Virus record (IMG/VR): IMGVR_UViG_3300004369_000627
Location: 1 to 30,104 of that record
From: a virus
DNA: 30,104 nucleotides
Strand: one strand, 5' to 3'
The notes beneath the pieces are model-generated. The model ran no database searches and was not told where the DNA came from. It was given only the letters and a program-made list of their open reading frames with translations. The translations under genes were made by a program, and so were the position numbers. This document shows positions 10,551 to 17,810 of the stretch, one piece after another (positions within the stretch are counted from its first letter, which is position 1; each line of letters starts with the position of its first letter).

Positions 10551-11599
10551 AGCCAGCCTATAAAGTGCCGTCAATGGAAGAAATTACGGCAATACCTTGG
10601 AATAGATACAAGGTTGCATCTACATTTTCCGGATGCGGCGGATCTTGTCTGGGTTACCGAATGGCTGGATTTAAAGTTGTATATGCGAATGAATTTATCC
10701 CGGAAGCTCAAGAAACCTACAAAGCAAACCATCCAAATAGTTTTCTTGATCCAAGGGATATTCGCACAATACAGCCATCCGAGATTCTCAGCGCAACAGG
10801 TATTGCCGCTGGTGAGCTTGATTTGCTAGACGGGTCACCCCCTTGCTCAGCTTTTTCTACCGCTGGCAAAAGAGAAGGCGGCTGGGGCGAAGTAAAAAAA
10901 TACAGCGACACCGAGCAACGAGTAGATGACCTATTTTTTGAATATGTACGCCTGCTCAAAGGATTGCAGCCCAAGGTATTTGTTGCAGAAAACGTAACCG
11001 GGTTGGTTAAAGGAACTGCAAAAGGATATTTTAAGACGATACTTGCAGCCATGAAAGAATCCGGCTACAACGTAACATGCCGCATTCTTAATTCATGTTG
11101 GCTTGGTGTCCCACAAGCAAGGCAACGTACTATCTTTGTAGGAACAAGAAATGACTTGCAAGTTATGCCAGTTCATCCAGAGCCACTTCCATATTGCTAC
11201 ACAATTAGAGATTGTCTGGAAGGTGTATCAGGGGATAGTTTGTTTAGGCCGTTAACTCCTGGCACAAGACTACATGACTATTGGGAAGCATCAAAGCCTG
11301 GCGACCAGTTCAATAAAATCTCAAAAAAACGCAGAGGTGTTGATGCTTTTTATTCGCACATTAAAATGTCACCAGCGCGGCAAGCAAATACGATTACGCA
11401 GGTTTGCGCTATGTATCATTGGAATGAACCACGAAGCCTTACGATTGCAGAATTAAAAAGAGTTAGCGGGTTTCCGGATGACTTTATCTTTACCGGATCA
11501 TTTAGCAAGCAATGGGAAAGAATTGGTAGAGCTGTACCACCTGTAATGATGTCGCACGTAGCCTCTACAATACGCTCAAAGATATTGGACCTCATATGA
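10547..11599 (+). CDS. C5-cytosine DNA methyltransferase-like enzyme with Arg in motif X
   Basis: A 350-residue enzyme with the ordered C5-methyltransferase motifs: I (FSGCGGSCLGYRMAGF, SAM binding), IV (GSPPCSAFSTAGKRE, with the catalytic Cys), VI (AENV), VIII (PQARQRTIFVG), IX and X. The target-recognition region lies at about 225-300. Motif X reads RIGRAVPPVMM, where the family usually has G-N-x-V; the Asn is replaced by Arg. As I recall, changing the equivalent Asn in M.MpeI to a basic residue lets it use carboxy-SAM. It overlaps both neighbours by 4 bases. It could be an ordinary 5-methylcytosine enzyme, but the CmoA-like and PP-loop neighbours argue for a larger modification. No restriction endonuclease is nearby, so it probably protects phage DNA. 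Confidence 0.93.
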   Translation: MKPAYKVPSMEEITAIPWNRYKVASTFSGCGGSCLGYRMAGFKVVYANEFIPEAQETYKANHPNSFLDPRDIRTIQPSEILSATGIAAGELDLLDGSPPCSAFSTAGKREGGWGEVKKYSDTEQRVDDLFFEYVRLLKGLQPKVFVAENVTGLVKGTAKGYFKTILAAMKESGYNVTCRILNSCWLGVPQARQRTIFVGTRNDLQVMPVHPEPLPYCYTIRDCLEGVSGDSLFRPLTPGTRLHDYWEASKPGDQFNKISKKRRGVDAFYSHIKMSPARQANTITQVCAMYHWNEPRSLTIAELKRVSGFPDDFIFTGSFSKQWERIGRAVPPVMMSHVASTIRSKILDLI

Positions 11600-12249
11600 A
11601 AATCCCACGCAATTGGACATTCGAAACTGAAGAAGTAGCTAACGGTTTTGACAAGCATGTTAGAGAACAGTTGCCATGGTACGATCTTGCTACTGATGCC
11701 TTAAAACATATAGCTAGGCATTACATACCTCAAGATGGTATTGTTTACGATATCGGAGCATCTACTGGCAATATCGGACGAGCATTGGCACCTGTGATTC
11801 AAGCAAGAAATGCAAAACTAATTGCTATTGAACCATCAAAGGAAATGTGCAAAATTTACAATGCACCAGGCGAGGTCTTTTGTTCTAAAGCAGAAGATTT
11901 TGACTTTGATGCGTTTGACCTTGCGGTATTATTTCTTTGCCTTATGTTTATTGAACCTAGAAAAAGAATACAGCTTATGAATAAGTTGCGTCTAAATTGT
12001 CGCCCTGGCGGCGCTATTATTGTATTTGATAAACTTGAACCCAGAGGAGGATATATTTCAACAATTTTATATCGCCTTACACTGGCTGGCAAAAAAGCTG
12101 CTAATGTATCAGCAGAAGAAATTATTGAGAAAGAGTTGTCTTTGTCAGGTGTGCAACGACCAATTACTGAAGAACAACTTGGAGGCAGTTTTGTGAACTG
12201 GTTCAGGTTTGGCGATTTCTCTGGTTACATTATTGAGAGACCTGCTTAA
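11596..12249 (+). CDS. CmoA-like class I SAM-dependent enzyme
   Basis: A 217-residue protein resembling CmoA, which converts SAM and prephenate to carboxy-SAM. Shared features by eye: RNWTFETEEVANGFDKHVRE near the start (CmoA has WTFDERVAEVF), the SAM motif VYDIGASTGNIG (CmoA VYDLGCSLGAA), LIAIEPSKEM, then FLCLMFIEPRKR and RPGGAIIVFDKLEP, and NWFRFGDFSGYI near the end (CmoA LWFQCFNFGSL). The CmoA arginine contacting the carboxylate is not obvious at the aligned position, so carboxy-SAM synthesis is unproven; it may be another methyltransferase. It is the last gene of the coupled cassette (ATGA overlap at 11596). Confidence 0.75.
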   Translation: MKIPRNWTFETEEVANGFDKHVREQLPWYDLATDALKHIARHYIPQDGIVYDIGASTGNIGRALAPVIQARNAKLIAIEPSKEMCKIYNAPGEVFCSKAEDFDFDAFDLAVLFLCLMFIEPRKRIQLMNKLRLNCRPGGAIIVFDKLEPRGGYISTILYRLTLAGKKAANVSAEEIIEKELSLSGVQRPITEEQLGGSFVNWFRFGDFSGYIIERPA

Positions 12250-12251
12250 AA

Positions 12252-12569
12252 ATGGCAAGAATTACAATTGCTGAAATGGATGTGCGAGTCAATCGGGTGG
12301 TTCGCCTTTTATGCAATGGTGGTTCACGTTCTGATGTATTGCAATATGCTGCAAGTCAATGGGGCGTATGTATGCGTACTGCTGATGAGTATATTGCCAG
12401 AGCTCGTGTTGTCTTAAAAGAAGATTGGTCAATTGACAGACAAGCATATACAGCGCAAGTTATGGGTCAGCTTTCTGCAATACACAAAGAGGCTATGCGG
12501 ACAGGGAATCTAAGCGTGGCATTAGGTTGTGTTTCAAGATCTGCCGTAATTGCGCAGATTGGCTTATGA
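12252..12569 (+). CDS. terS: Terminase small subunit
   Basis: A 105-residue helical protein directly upstream of, and overlapping by 4 bases, the large terminase. The N-terminal part looks like a helix-turn-helix for DNA recognition (VVRLLCNGGSRSDVLQYAAS, then GVCMRTADEYIARARVVL). The second half is a helical oligomerisation-like segment (QVMGQLSAIHKEAMRTGNLS) typical of small terminases, which often carry 'A...G....A'. It would select the packaging start on concatemeric DNA. Length is at the low end for the family. The call combines helix pattern and position. Confidence 0.8.
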   Translation: MARITIAEMDVRVNRVVRLLCNGGSRSDVLQYAASQWGVCMRTADEYIARARVVLKEDWSIDRQAYTAQVMGQLSAIHKEAMRTGNLSVALGCVSRSAVIAQIGL

Positions 12570-13891
12570 GCATTCTTGCGACATGTAAAGGCGGCACAAT
12601 TCTTGATAATTGTTCCGAACTGTTGACATATAACGAAAACAATTTTTCTGAAATAACCTCGACATTAGCTGCTGCTTTAACTATTCCTCAGCGAAATGTT
12701 TGGGATTCAAGCAATCGGTTTAAGTTGCTTTGCTCAGGTCGGCGATTTGGTAAAACATATCTTTGCATCACTCGATTAATCTGTTGGGCGTTAGAAAAAC
12801 CTGGCAGCTTGAATTGGTATGTAACAGCTAACTACCGCATGGCAAAGCAGATTGCATGGCGGCAGTTAAAAGCTATGGCACCAACTGAGTTAGTTGTTAA
12901 ACGCAACGAATCTGACCTAAGTATTGAATTTGTCAACGGAAGCATCGTTGCTCTTCGTGGAGCTGACAATGAAGACTCTTTGCGTGGCGTTAGCCTTGCC
13001 TCTCTTGTAATTGATGAAGCTGCTTATGTAAAGCAAACAGCATGGGAAATGGTGCTACGTCCAGCATTATCAGATCAAGGCGGTCCCGCTTGGTTTATTA
13101 CTACACCTGCTGGTCTTAATTGGTTTCATGATTTATGGGAACACGCTCAAGAGCAGCCCGACTGGGAAACGTTTAGCTATACAACAGTTCAAGGAGGCAA
13201 TGTTAAAGCAGAAGAAATTGAAGCTGCACGCCGTACTTTAGATGAACGCACATTTAGGCAAGAATATCTTGCTTCCTTTGAAACATTATCTGGTCGTGTA
13301 TATGCTGATTTTAGCGATGACAACATTTCTGATAATGTTAAAGACACTGGCGCAGAAATTTATTGGGGGACTGATTTTAACGTTAGTGTTATGGCTGGTG
13401 TTCTTGGTAGCCGAGTCGGCGATACCTTACATATTTGGGATGAATTATCGGTTAACCAATCAAATACTGATGAAGTATGTGCAATACTAAAAGAACGGTT
13501 CCCTGATCGCCGAATCATTGCATATCCAGATCCAACAGGTTCAGCGCGTAAAACCAGTGCTGCTGGCAGGACTGACCATGACATCATTCGTCGTGCTGGC
13601 TTTAATTGCATCAGCCCTAAAGCGCCATGGGCAGTTAAAGACAAAATAAACGCTACTAACTGGATGATCCGAACAGCTACCGGCCAATTAAAATTATTTG
13701 TTCATCCACGTTGTAAACACACAATTAAAGCGCTTAAAAACGTAACCTATAAGCAAGGTGCAGATGATTATGTAATTGATAAATCAGCAGGGATTGAGCA
13801 CTGGACTGATGGCTTAGGATATTTAATTCTTGGTGCATTTAATCCGCTCTATGAACGTGCAGGCAAGGGCACCGGCATCCGAGTATATTAA
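12566..13891 (+). CDS. terL: Terminase large subunit (ATPase and nuclease)
   Basis: A 441-residue packaging motor. The ATPase domain has the Walker A-like CSGRRFGKT (about residue 55), Walker B SLVIDEAAY (about 150) and the coupling motif TTPAG. The C-terminal RNase H-like nuclease domain begins with WGTDFNVSVMAGV (metal-binding Asp), continues with PDPTGSARKTS, and ends with the acidic GIEHWTDGLGYL. Family length is 420-600. The start at 12566 (ATGA overlap with the small subunit) is taken over an upstream TTG. It pumps DNA into the prohead and cuts the concatemer. Confidence 0.95.
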   Translation: MSILATCKGGTILDNCSELLTYNENNFSEITSTLAAALTIPQRNVWDSSNRFKLLCSGRRFGKTYLCITRLICWALEKPGSLNWYVTANYRMAKQIAWRQLKAMAPTELVVKRNESDLSIEFVNGSIVALRGADNEDSLRGVSLASLVIDEAAYVKQTAWEMVLRPALSDQGGPAWFITTPAGLNWFHDLWEHAQEQPDWETFSYTTVQGGNVKAEEIEAARRTLDERTFRQEYLASFETLSGRVYADFSDDNISDNVKDTGAEIYWGTDFNVSVMAGVLGSRVGDTLHIWDELSVNQSNTDEVCAILKERFPDRRIIAYPDPTGSARKTSAAGRTDHDIIRRAGFNCISPKAPWAVKDKINATNWMIRTATGQLKLFVHPRCKHTIKALKNVTYKQGADDYVIDKSAGIEHWTDGLGYLILGAFNPLYERAGKGTGIRVY

Positions 13892-13947
13892 ACTGCTGAT
13901 ATGAGTTGTAATATGGCGTTAGACTGTACTAAAAGCGCTACCTTGAT

Positions 13948-15249
13948 ATGCAGGTAAACGACCCTAACAGCGTATGGCGCAACCAGGAGCCGCATTGGAT
14001 TCTGATTGAGGATCTAATGCAAGGCACCTATGGGATGCGTCGTAAACATCGCCGCTACCTGCCGCAAGAACCTAGGGAACTTGATGAATCATACGATAAT
14101 CGCTTGGCTAGATCGGTGCTGTCGCCTTATTACCAAAGGCTGGAGCGCATGTTAGCTGGTATGTTAACCCGCAAACCAGTAAAGCTAAAGGATACGGCAG
14201 ATGTTATACGCGAGCAATGTTTTGATATTGATTTGCAAGGCAATGATTTAAATGTGTGGACATATGAAACAGCACGCAAAATGGTGCGTTATGGGCATGT
14301 AGGCGTTTTAGTAGATGCGCCAAAAGCTGAATATGAGGGCCGCCCATATTGGTGTACTTATACACCACGGGAGATATTAGGCTGGCGTTATGAAGGCAGC
14401 AAGCTTGTGCAATTACGGCTAATGGAAAAGGTAGTGTTGCCTGATGGTGAGTACGGCGAGAAAACAGCAGAACAAGTAAGGGTGCTAACACCAGGCGAAT
14501 ATAAAATATATCAAAAGCAAAAGAATACGAATTTTGAGTTAATTGATGAAGGCACTACCAGCCTTGATGAAATACCATTTAGCGTTGCATATTCTAATCG
14601 TATTAACATATTAGAATCAAGACCACCGCTAGAAGATATTGCAGAATTAAACCTCAAGACGTATCAAACCCAATCAGACTTAGATAATATTTTGCATGTG
14701 TCAGCGGTGCCTATGTTGGCATTTTTCGGCTTTCCATCTGCGGCGGAGGAGGTATCAGCAGGGCCTGGGGAGGCTATTGCATTCCCATCAGAAGGCCGTG
14801 CAGAATATATTGAGTGCAAAGGTACTAGCTTTGAATATCAATTCCGCAGGTTAGAGCAGATTGCACAAAACATTAACGAGTTAGGTTTATCCGCAGTGTT
14901 AGGGCAAAAATTATCAGCCGAAACAGCGGAGGCTAAAACAATTGACCGCAGCCAAGGCGATTCAACAATGCAAGTAATAGCACAGAATATGCAAGATATG
15001 ATTGATAACAGTTTACAGTTTCATGCTGAATATCTGGGTAATACAACGGATGCTGGCAGCAGCTATGTCAACCGTGATTTCTTAGGCGCAAGGCTTGATC
15101 CGCAAGAGATTAACAGCCTGCTTCAGCTTTATACCGCCGGCACCATTACACAAGAAACGCTGTTAAACCAATTAGCGCAAGGCGAGGTTTTAGGCGATGA
15201 GTTTGATGTTGATGCAGAATTGGAGGCAACCGCTAATGCAGGATTATGA
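13948..15249 (+). CDS. Portal protein, DUF4055 family
   Basis: A 433-residue portal, forming the ring at the capsid vertex through which DNA enters. Features resembling DUF4055 portals are the N-terminal helical SVLSPYYQRLERMLAGMLTR, the membrane-like-free core WTYETARKMVRYGHVGVLVD, the central LESRPPLEDIAELNLKTYQT, and LGLSAVLGQKLSAETAEAKT before the C-terminal helices. It sits between terminase and the MuF-like protein, as expected. A 56-base gap before it holds no clear gene. It overlaps the next gene by 4 bases. Confidence 0.85.
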   Translation: MQVNDPNSVWRNQEPHWILIEDLMQGTYGMRRKHRRYLPQEPRELDESYDNRLARSVLSPYYQRLERMLAGMLTRKPVKLKDTADVIREQCFDIDLQGNDLNVWTYETARKMVRYGHVGVLVDAPKAEYEGRPYWCTYTPREILGWRYEGSKLVQLRLMEKVVLPDGEYGEKTAEQVRVLTPGEYKIYQKQKNTNFELIDEGTTSLDEIPFSVAYSNRINILESRPPLEDIAELNLKTYQTQSDLDNILHVSAVPMLAFFGFPSAAEEVSAGPGEAIAFPSEGRAEYIECKGTSFEYQFRRLEQIAQNINELGLSAVLGQKLSAETAEAKTIDRSQGDSTMQVIAQNMQDMIDNSLQFHAEYLGNTTDAGSSYVNRDFLGARLDPQEINSLLQLYTAGTITQETLLNQLAQGEVLGDEFDVDAELEATANAGL

Positions 15250-16436
15250 CCGTACCAGCGGAGTTATACCGTAACGCGATAGACCTTAATCGCTATAGCA
15301 ACAAAGTAGCTAAAGATATTATTATTGTATATAACGACATTATTATTGATGCTGTTAGTCAATTGAGAATGATTGATGATCTAGCCGCACCAGTAAAAGC
15401 AGCTAGACTTCGCGGTATTTTAGCTCAGTTAAAAGATAGCTTAGATACTTGGTCTAACGGCAGCATTACATCATTAACAGGCGAATTGCAAGGATTAGCT
15501 GAATTGCAGTCTGAATTTGCAGCAAGCCAGATGAAGAAGGCATTACCAGCCGGTAGCCGCACAGCAGTTAATACCGTTGAAATTAGTCCTCAATTCGCCC
15601 AATCAGTAGTAACAACAGACCCAACACAACTTAATCTAGTTACGCTATCGGATGATTTATTCGCTGCTGTTCAAGGCGCACCGCAGACCTTTAGCTTAAC
15701 AGCGGCAAAAGGCACAATGATTACGCTCCCAAATGGGGAAGTGGTGAGCAAAGCATTTCGTGGGATTGCATCTGATCAATCCGCGTTATTTAGCCAAGTT
15801 GTACGCAATGGCCTGTTAACAGGCGAAACCACGCAAAGTATTGCTAAACGCTTAACAGGGCAGCTTCAATTTGGCGAGGCTTTATCAGTTAAACAATTGA
15901 TTGCTAAAGGCGGCCAGTTAACATCAATGGCAGACAACCAGGTTATGGCGCTTGTACGAACAAGCATAAATCAGGTGGCTAATGCTGCTAGCCAACAGGT
16001 ATATGAGGCAAACCAAGATGTTACTAAAAAATATCGTTACATCGCAACACTTGACACTAGAACCAGCGCGATATGTCGGGCGTTAGATGGCCGTGAGTTT
16101 GAGTATGGCAAAGGGCCGTTACCACCGCAGCATTTTAATTGCAGATCAACGACAGTGCCAGTGATTAATTACGAAGAACTTGGATTTGATGCACCTCCAT
16201 CAGTTACTAAAGGCAAACGCGCTAGTATTGACGGCCCAGTACCAGTTAATACAAGCTACGGCGAATGGTTAAAAAAACAGCCGCGTAGCGTACAGGTTGA
16301 AGTATTAGGCAAGGATAAAGTGCCATATTTTAACCGGTTAGTTAAAGAGTACGGGCCGCGTGATGCCATTGCAAAGCTTGTGCGGGATGATGGTTCAGAG
16401 CTTACGCTTGAGCAACTTCGCAAGCGTTACGGCTAA
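15246..16436 (+). CDS. Minor head protein, Mu gpF-like (head morphogenesis)
   Basis: A 396-residue minor capsid protein. The C-terminal half carries the Mu F domain: the helix VMALVRTSINQVANAASQQV, then IATLDTRTSAICRALDGREF and LPPQHFNCRSTTVPV, with the conserved Cys and His residues and the 'D-x-R-T...C' pattern. The N-terminal half is helical and variable. MuF proteins are loaded in small numbers via the portal and help assembly; some carry effector domains, but none is seen here. The start overlaps the portal stop by 4 bases. Confidence 0.88.
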   Translation: MTVPAELYRNAIDLNRYSNKVAKDIIIVYNDIIIDAVSQLRMIDDLAAPVKAARLRGILAQLKDSLDTWSNGSITSLTGELQGLAELQSEFAASQMKKALPAGSRTAVNTVEISPQFAQSVVTTDPTQLNLVTLSDDLFAAVQGAPQTFSLTAAKGTMITLPNGEVVSKAFRGIASDQSALFSQVVRNGLLTGETTQSIAKRLTGQLQFGEALSVKQLIAKGGQLTSMADNQVMALVRTSINQVANAASQQVYEANQDVTKKYRYIATLDTRTSAICRALDGREFEYGKGPLPPQHFNCRSTTVPVINYEELGFDAPPSVTKGKRASIDGPVPVNTSYGEWLKKQPRSVQVEVLGKDKVPYFNRLVKEYGPRDAIAKLVRDDGSELTLEQLRKRYG

Positions 16437-16468
16437 TATGTGATTATCCACTTGCAGTCGAGCGCATC

Positions 16469-16555
16469 ATGCCTGGTTACATGGGTGGGCCTAAAAAACC
16501 ACAAAAGCCAGCACTAAAAGGTAAAGGCACAAAAGCTGGCGGAAAGAAAAAGTAA
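16469..16555 (+). CDS. Tiny basic Lys/Gly/Pro-rich protein (28 aa)
   Basis: A complete 28-codon frame, MPGYMGGPKKPQKPALKGKG and on to TKAGGKKK, ending in TAA whose last base is the first of the next ATG (TAATG). The composition is nearly all Lys, Gly and Pro, so it should be disordered and bind nucleic acid or an acidic surface. Short basic proteins of this sort are often found among phage head genes. The one-base overlap and the gap it fills support its being a real gene. Confidence 0.6.
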   Translation: MPGYMGGPKKPQKPALKGKGTKAGGKKK

Positions 16556-16785
16556 TGGCTATTGGAATTGGCTCCCGCGTCTCTTGGCAGTATCAAGGTA
16601 AGACCACCTTTGGCGTGGTTACCAGTAATGCTGGCACCCGCGCTAGTATTACTGGCCCTAGTGGTGGCAAGGTAACAAGGATTAGTACTAAGGATGATCC
16701 AGTATTACGGATTAAATCTGAATCAACTGGTAATCAAGTATTAAAGCCACGTTCTGAGTTAAAGGCAGCACCTAAGCGCAAATGA
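16555..16785 (+). CDS. Small TUDOR/HVA1-like (DUF2945-type) protein
   Basis: A 76-residue protein with a small SH3/Tudor-like barrel. Seen: GSRVSWQYQGKTTFGVVTS, the central glycine turn GPSGGKVTRI, and DPVLRIKSESTGNQVLKPRS, which parallels the 'P-x-Y-x-V-x-S-x-x-T-G-x-x-A-x-x-K-P-x-x-L' ending of HVA1/DUF2945 proteins. The function of such proteins in phages is unknown. It is coupled to its neighbours at both ends (TAATG, ATGA). Confidence 0.65.
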   Translation: MAIGIGSRVSWQYQGKTTFGVVTSNAGTRASITGPSGGKVTRISTKDDPVLRIKSESTGNQVLKPRSELKAAPKRK

Positions 16786-17054
16786 TTAACTATCGCGGTG
16801 AGCAGTTCGAGGGCTATAACAAGCCTAAGCGCACACCAAAGCATGAGAGCAAATCACATGCGGTGTTAGCTAAAGACGGCGAAACCGTTAAGTTGATTCG
16901 TTTCGGCCAGCAAGGTGTAAGCGGCAGCCCACCGTCGAAAGGTGAATCAGCAGCAGATAAAGCAAGGCGTGCATCATTTAAAGCCCGTCATGCCCAAGAT
17001 ATTGCTAAAGGTAAAATGAGTGCGGCTTACTGGGCAGACAAAGTTAAGTGGTAA
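16782..17054 (+). CDS. Conserved phage hypothetical protein (basic, head region)
   Basis: A 90-residue basic protein: KSHAVLAKDGETVKLIRFGQ then a glycine/serine-rich turn, and DKARRASFKARHAQDIAKGK followed by MSAAYWADKVKW. This pattern is widespread in phage head operons, but its function is unknown as far as I know. The basic C-terminal helix may bind DNA or the capsid interior. It overlaps the Tudor-like gene by 4 bases. Confidence 0.75.
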   Translation: MINYRGEQFEGYNKPKRTPKHESKSHAVLAKDGETVKLIRFGQQGVSGSPPSKGESAADKARRASFKARHAQDIAKGKMSAAYWADKVKW

Positions 17055-17088
17055 CTGATAACCTAATAATGCAAACGATTTGCACAAA

Positions 17089-17739
17089 ATGTCTGAAGAA
17101 CAATCAACAGCTCCCGACACACAAGCAATGGAAGCAGAATTAGAGGCATTACGCCGCAAGAATGCTGAGTTGCTAGACGAGTTCAAAAAAGCTAAGGCGC
17201 AAGCCAAGGCTGTACCTGATGGCGTCAATGTAGATGAATTGCTGGAATTTAAGCGCCAAGCCGATCAAAATGCCCTCGAATCTCAGGGCAAATACACCGA
17301 AGCAAGGCAGATATTGGAGCAACAGTTCCGTGAGGCGACGGCGCAAAAGGACCAGCGCATTACTGAACTTGAAACCAGATGCCGCGAACTTGAACTTGTT
17401 ACACCAGCAGTAACAGCATTAGCGGATCTAGTACATGATCCAGATATGGTGCTAAAAACTAAATTAAGCAGCGATAAGATTGAACGCGAACCTGATGGCA
17501 CCGTCGTTGTAGTTGATGGTTATCAACGAACACCAGTAGCAGAATGGGCTAAAACATTACCAGCATGGATGCAAAAACAACCAAAGCCACAAGGCGGAGG
17601 CGCTCCATCAGGTCGCAGTACGACTGAATTAACAGGTGTAAAAAATCCATTTTCACCTGCAACATTTAACCTAACTGAACAATCAAGGCTGTTTAAAACA
17701 GACCGTGATATGTATGAGAGATTAAAGGCGCTAGCATAA
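17089..17739 (+). CDS. Capsid scaffold protein
   Basis: A 216-residue protein just before the major capsid gene. The N-terminal ~120 residues are a long coiled coil (MEAELEALRRKNAELLDEFK, then LEQQFREATAQKDQRITELE). A Pro/Gly-rich low-complexity linker follows (KQPKPQGGGAPSGRS) and a short C-terminal segment (FNLTEQSRLFKTDRDMYERL) that would bind the capsid protein. This layout is typical of phage scaffolds, which guide prohead assembly and are then removed. The ATG at 17089 is preferred to the in-frame TTG at 17080. No protease gene is seen nearby. Confidence 0.82.
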   Translation: MSEEQSTAPDTQAMEAELEALRRKNAELLDEFKKAKAQAKAVPDGVNVDELLEFKRQADQNALESQGKYTEARQILEQQFREATAQKDQRITELETRCRELELVTPAVTALADLVHDPDMVLKTKLSSDKIEREPDGTVVVVDGYQRTPVAEWAKTLPAWMQKQPKPQGGGAPSGRSTTELTGVKNPFSPATFNLTEQSRLFKTDRDMYERLKALA

Positions 17740-17745
17740 GCGCAT

Positions 17746-17776
17746 CCAGTTGTGCTGGTAAGTAGGTTGTGCCTAC
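17746..17776 (+). promoter_or_regulatory. Two tandem hairpins with identical TTGTG loops
   Basis: CCAG-TTGTG-CTGG (17746-17758) and GTAGG-TTGTG-CCTAC (17762-17776) are separated by three bases. The stems differ completely while both five-base loops are the same. They lie in the 71-base gap between the scaffold and major capsid genes, 34 bases before the capsid ATG. There is no T-tract, so they are not a normal terminator; an mRNA stability or translation element is more likely. Confidence 0.5.
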
Positions 17777-17810
17777 GCCCCTGTAAAAATTCCCTTTTCT
17801 TGAGGATCTC

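Noticed and set aside
9747-12249. A classical restriction-modification system
   Set aside because: No endonuclease gene lies beside the methyltransferase. The coupled partners are a ParB-like, a PP-loop and a CmoA-like protein, which fit self-modification of phage DNA better.
13892-13947. Promoter in the gap before the portal gene
   Set aside because: TTGTAA and TACTAA boxes can be seen but the spacing is only 15 bases, so the match is not convincing.
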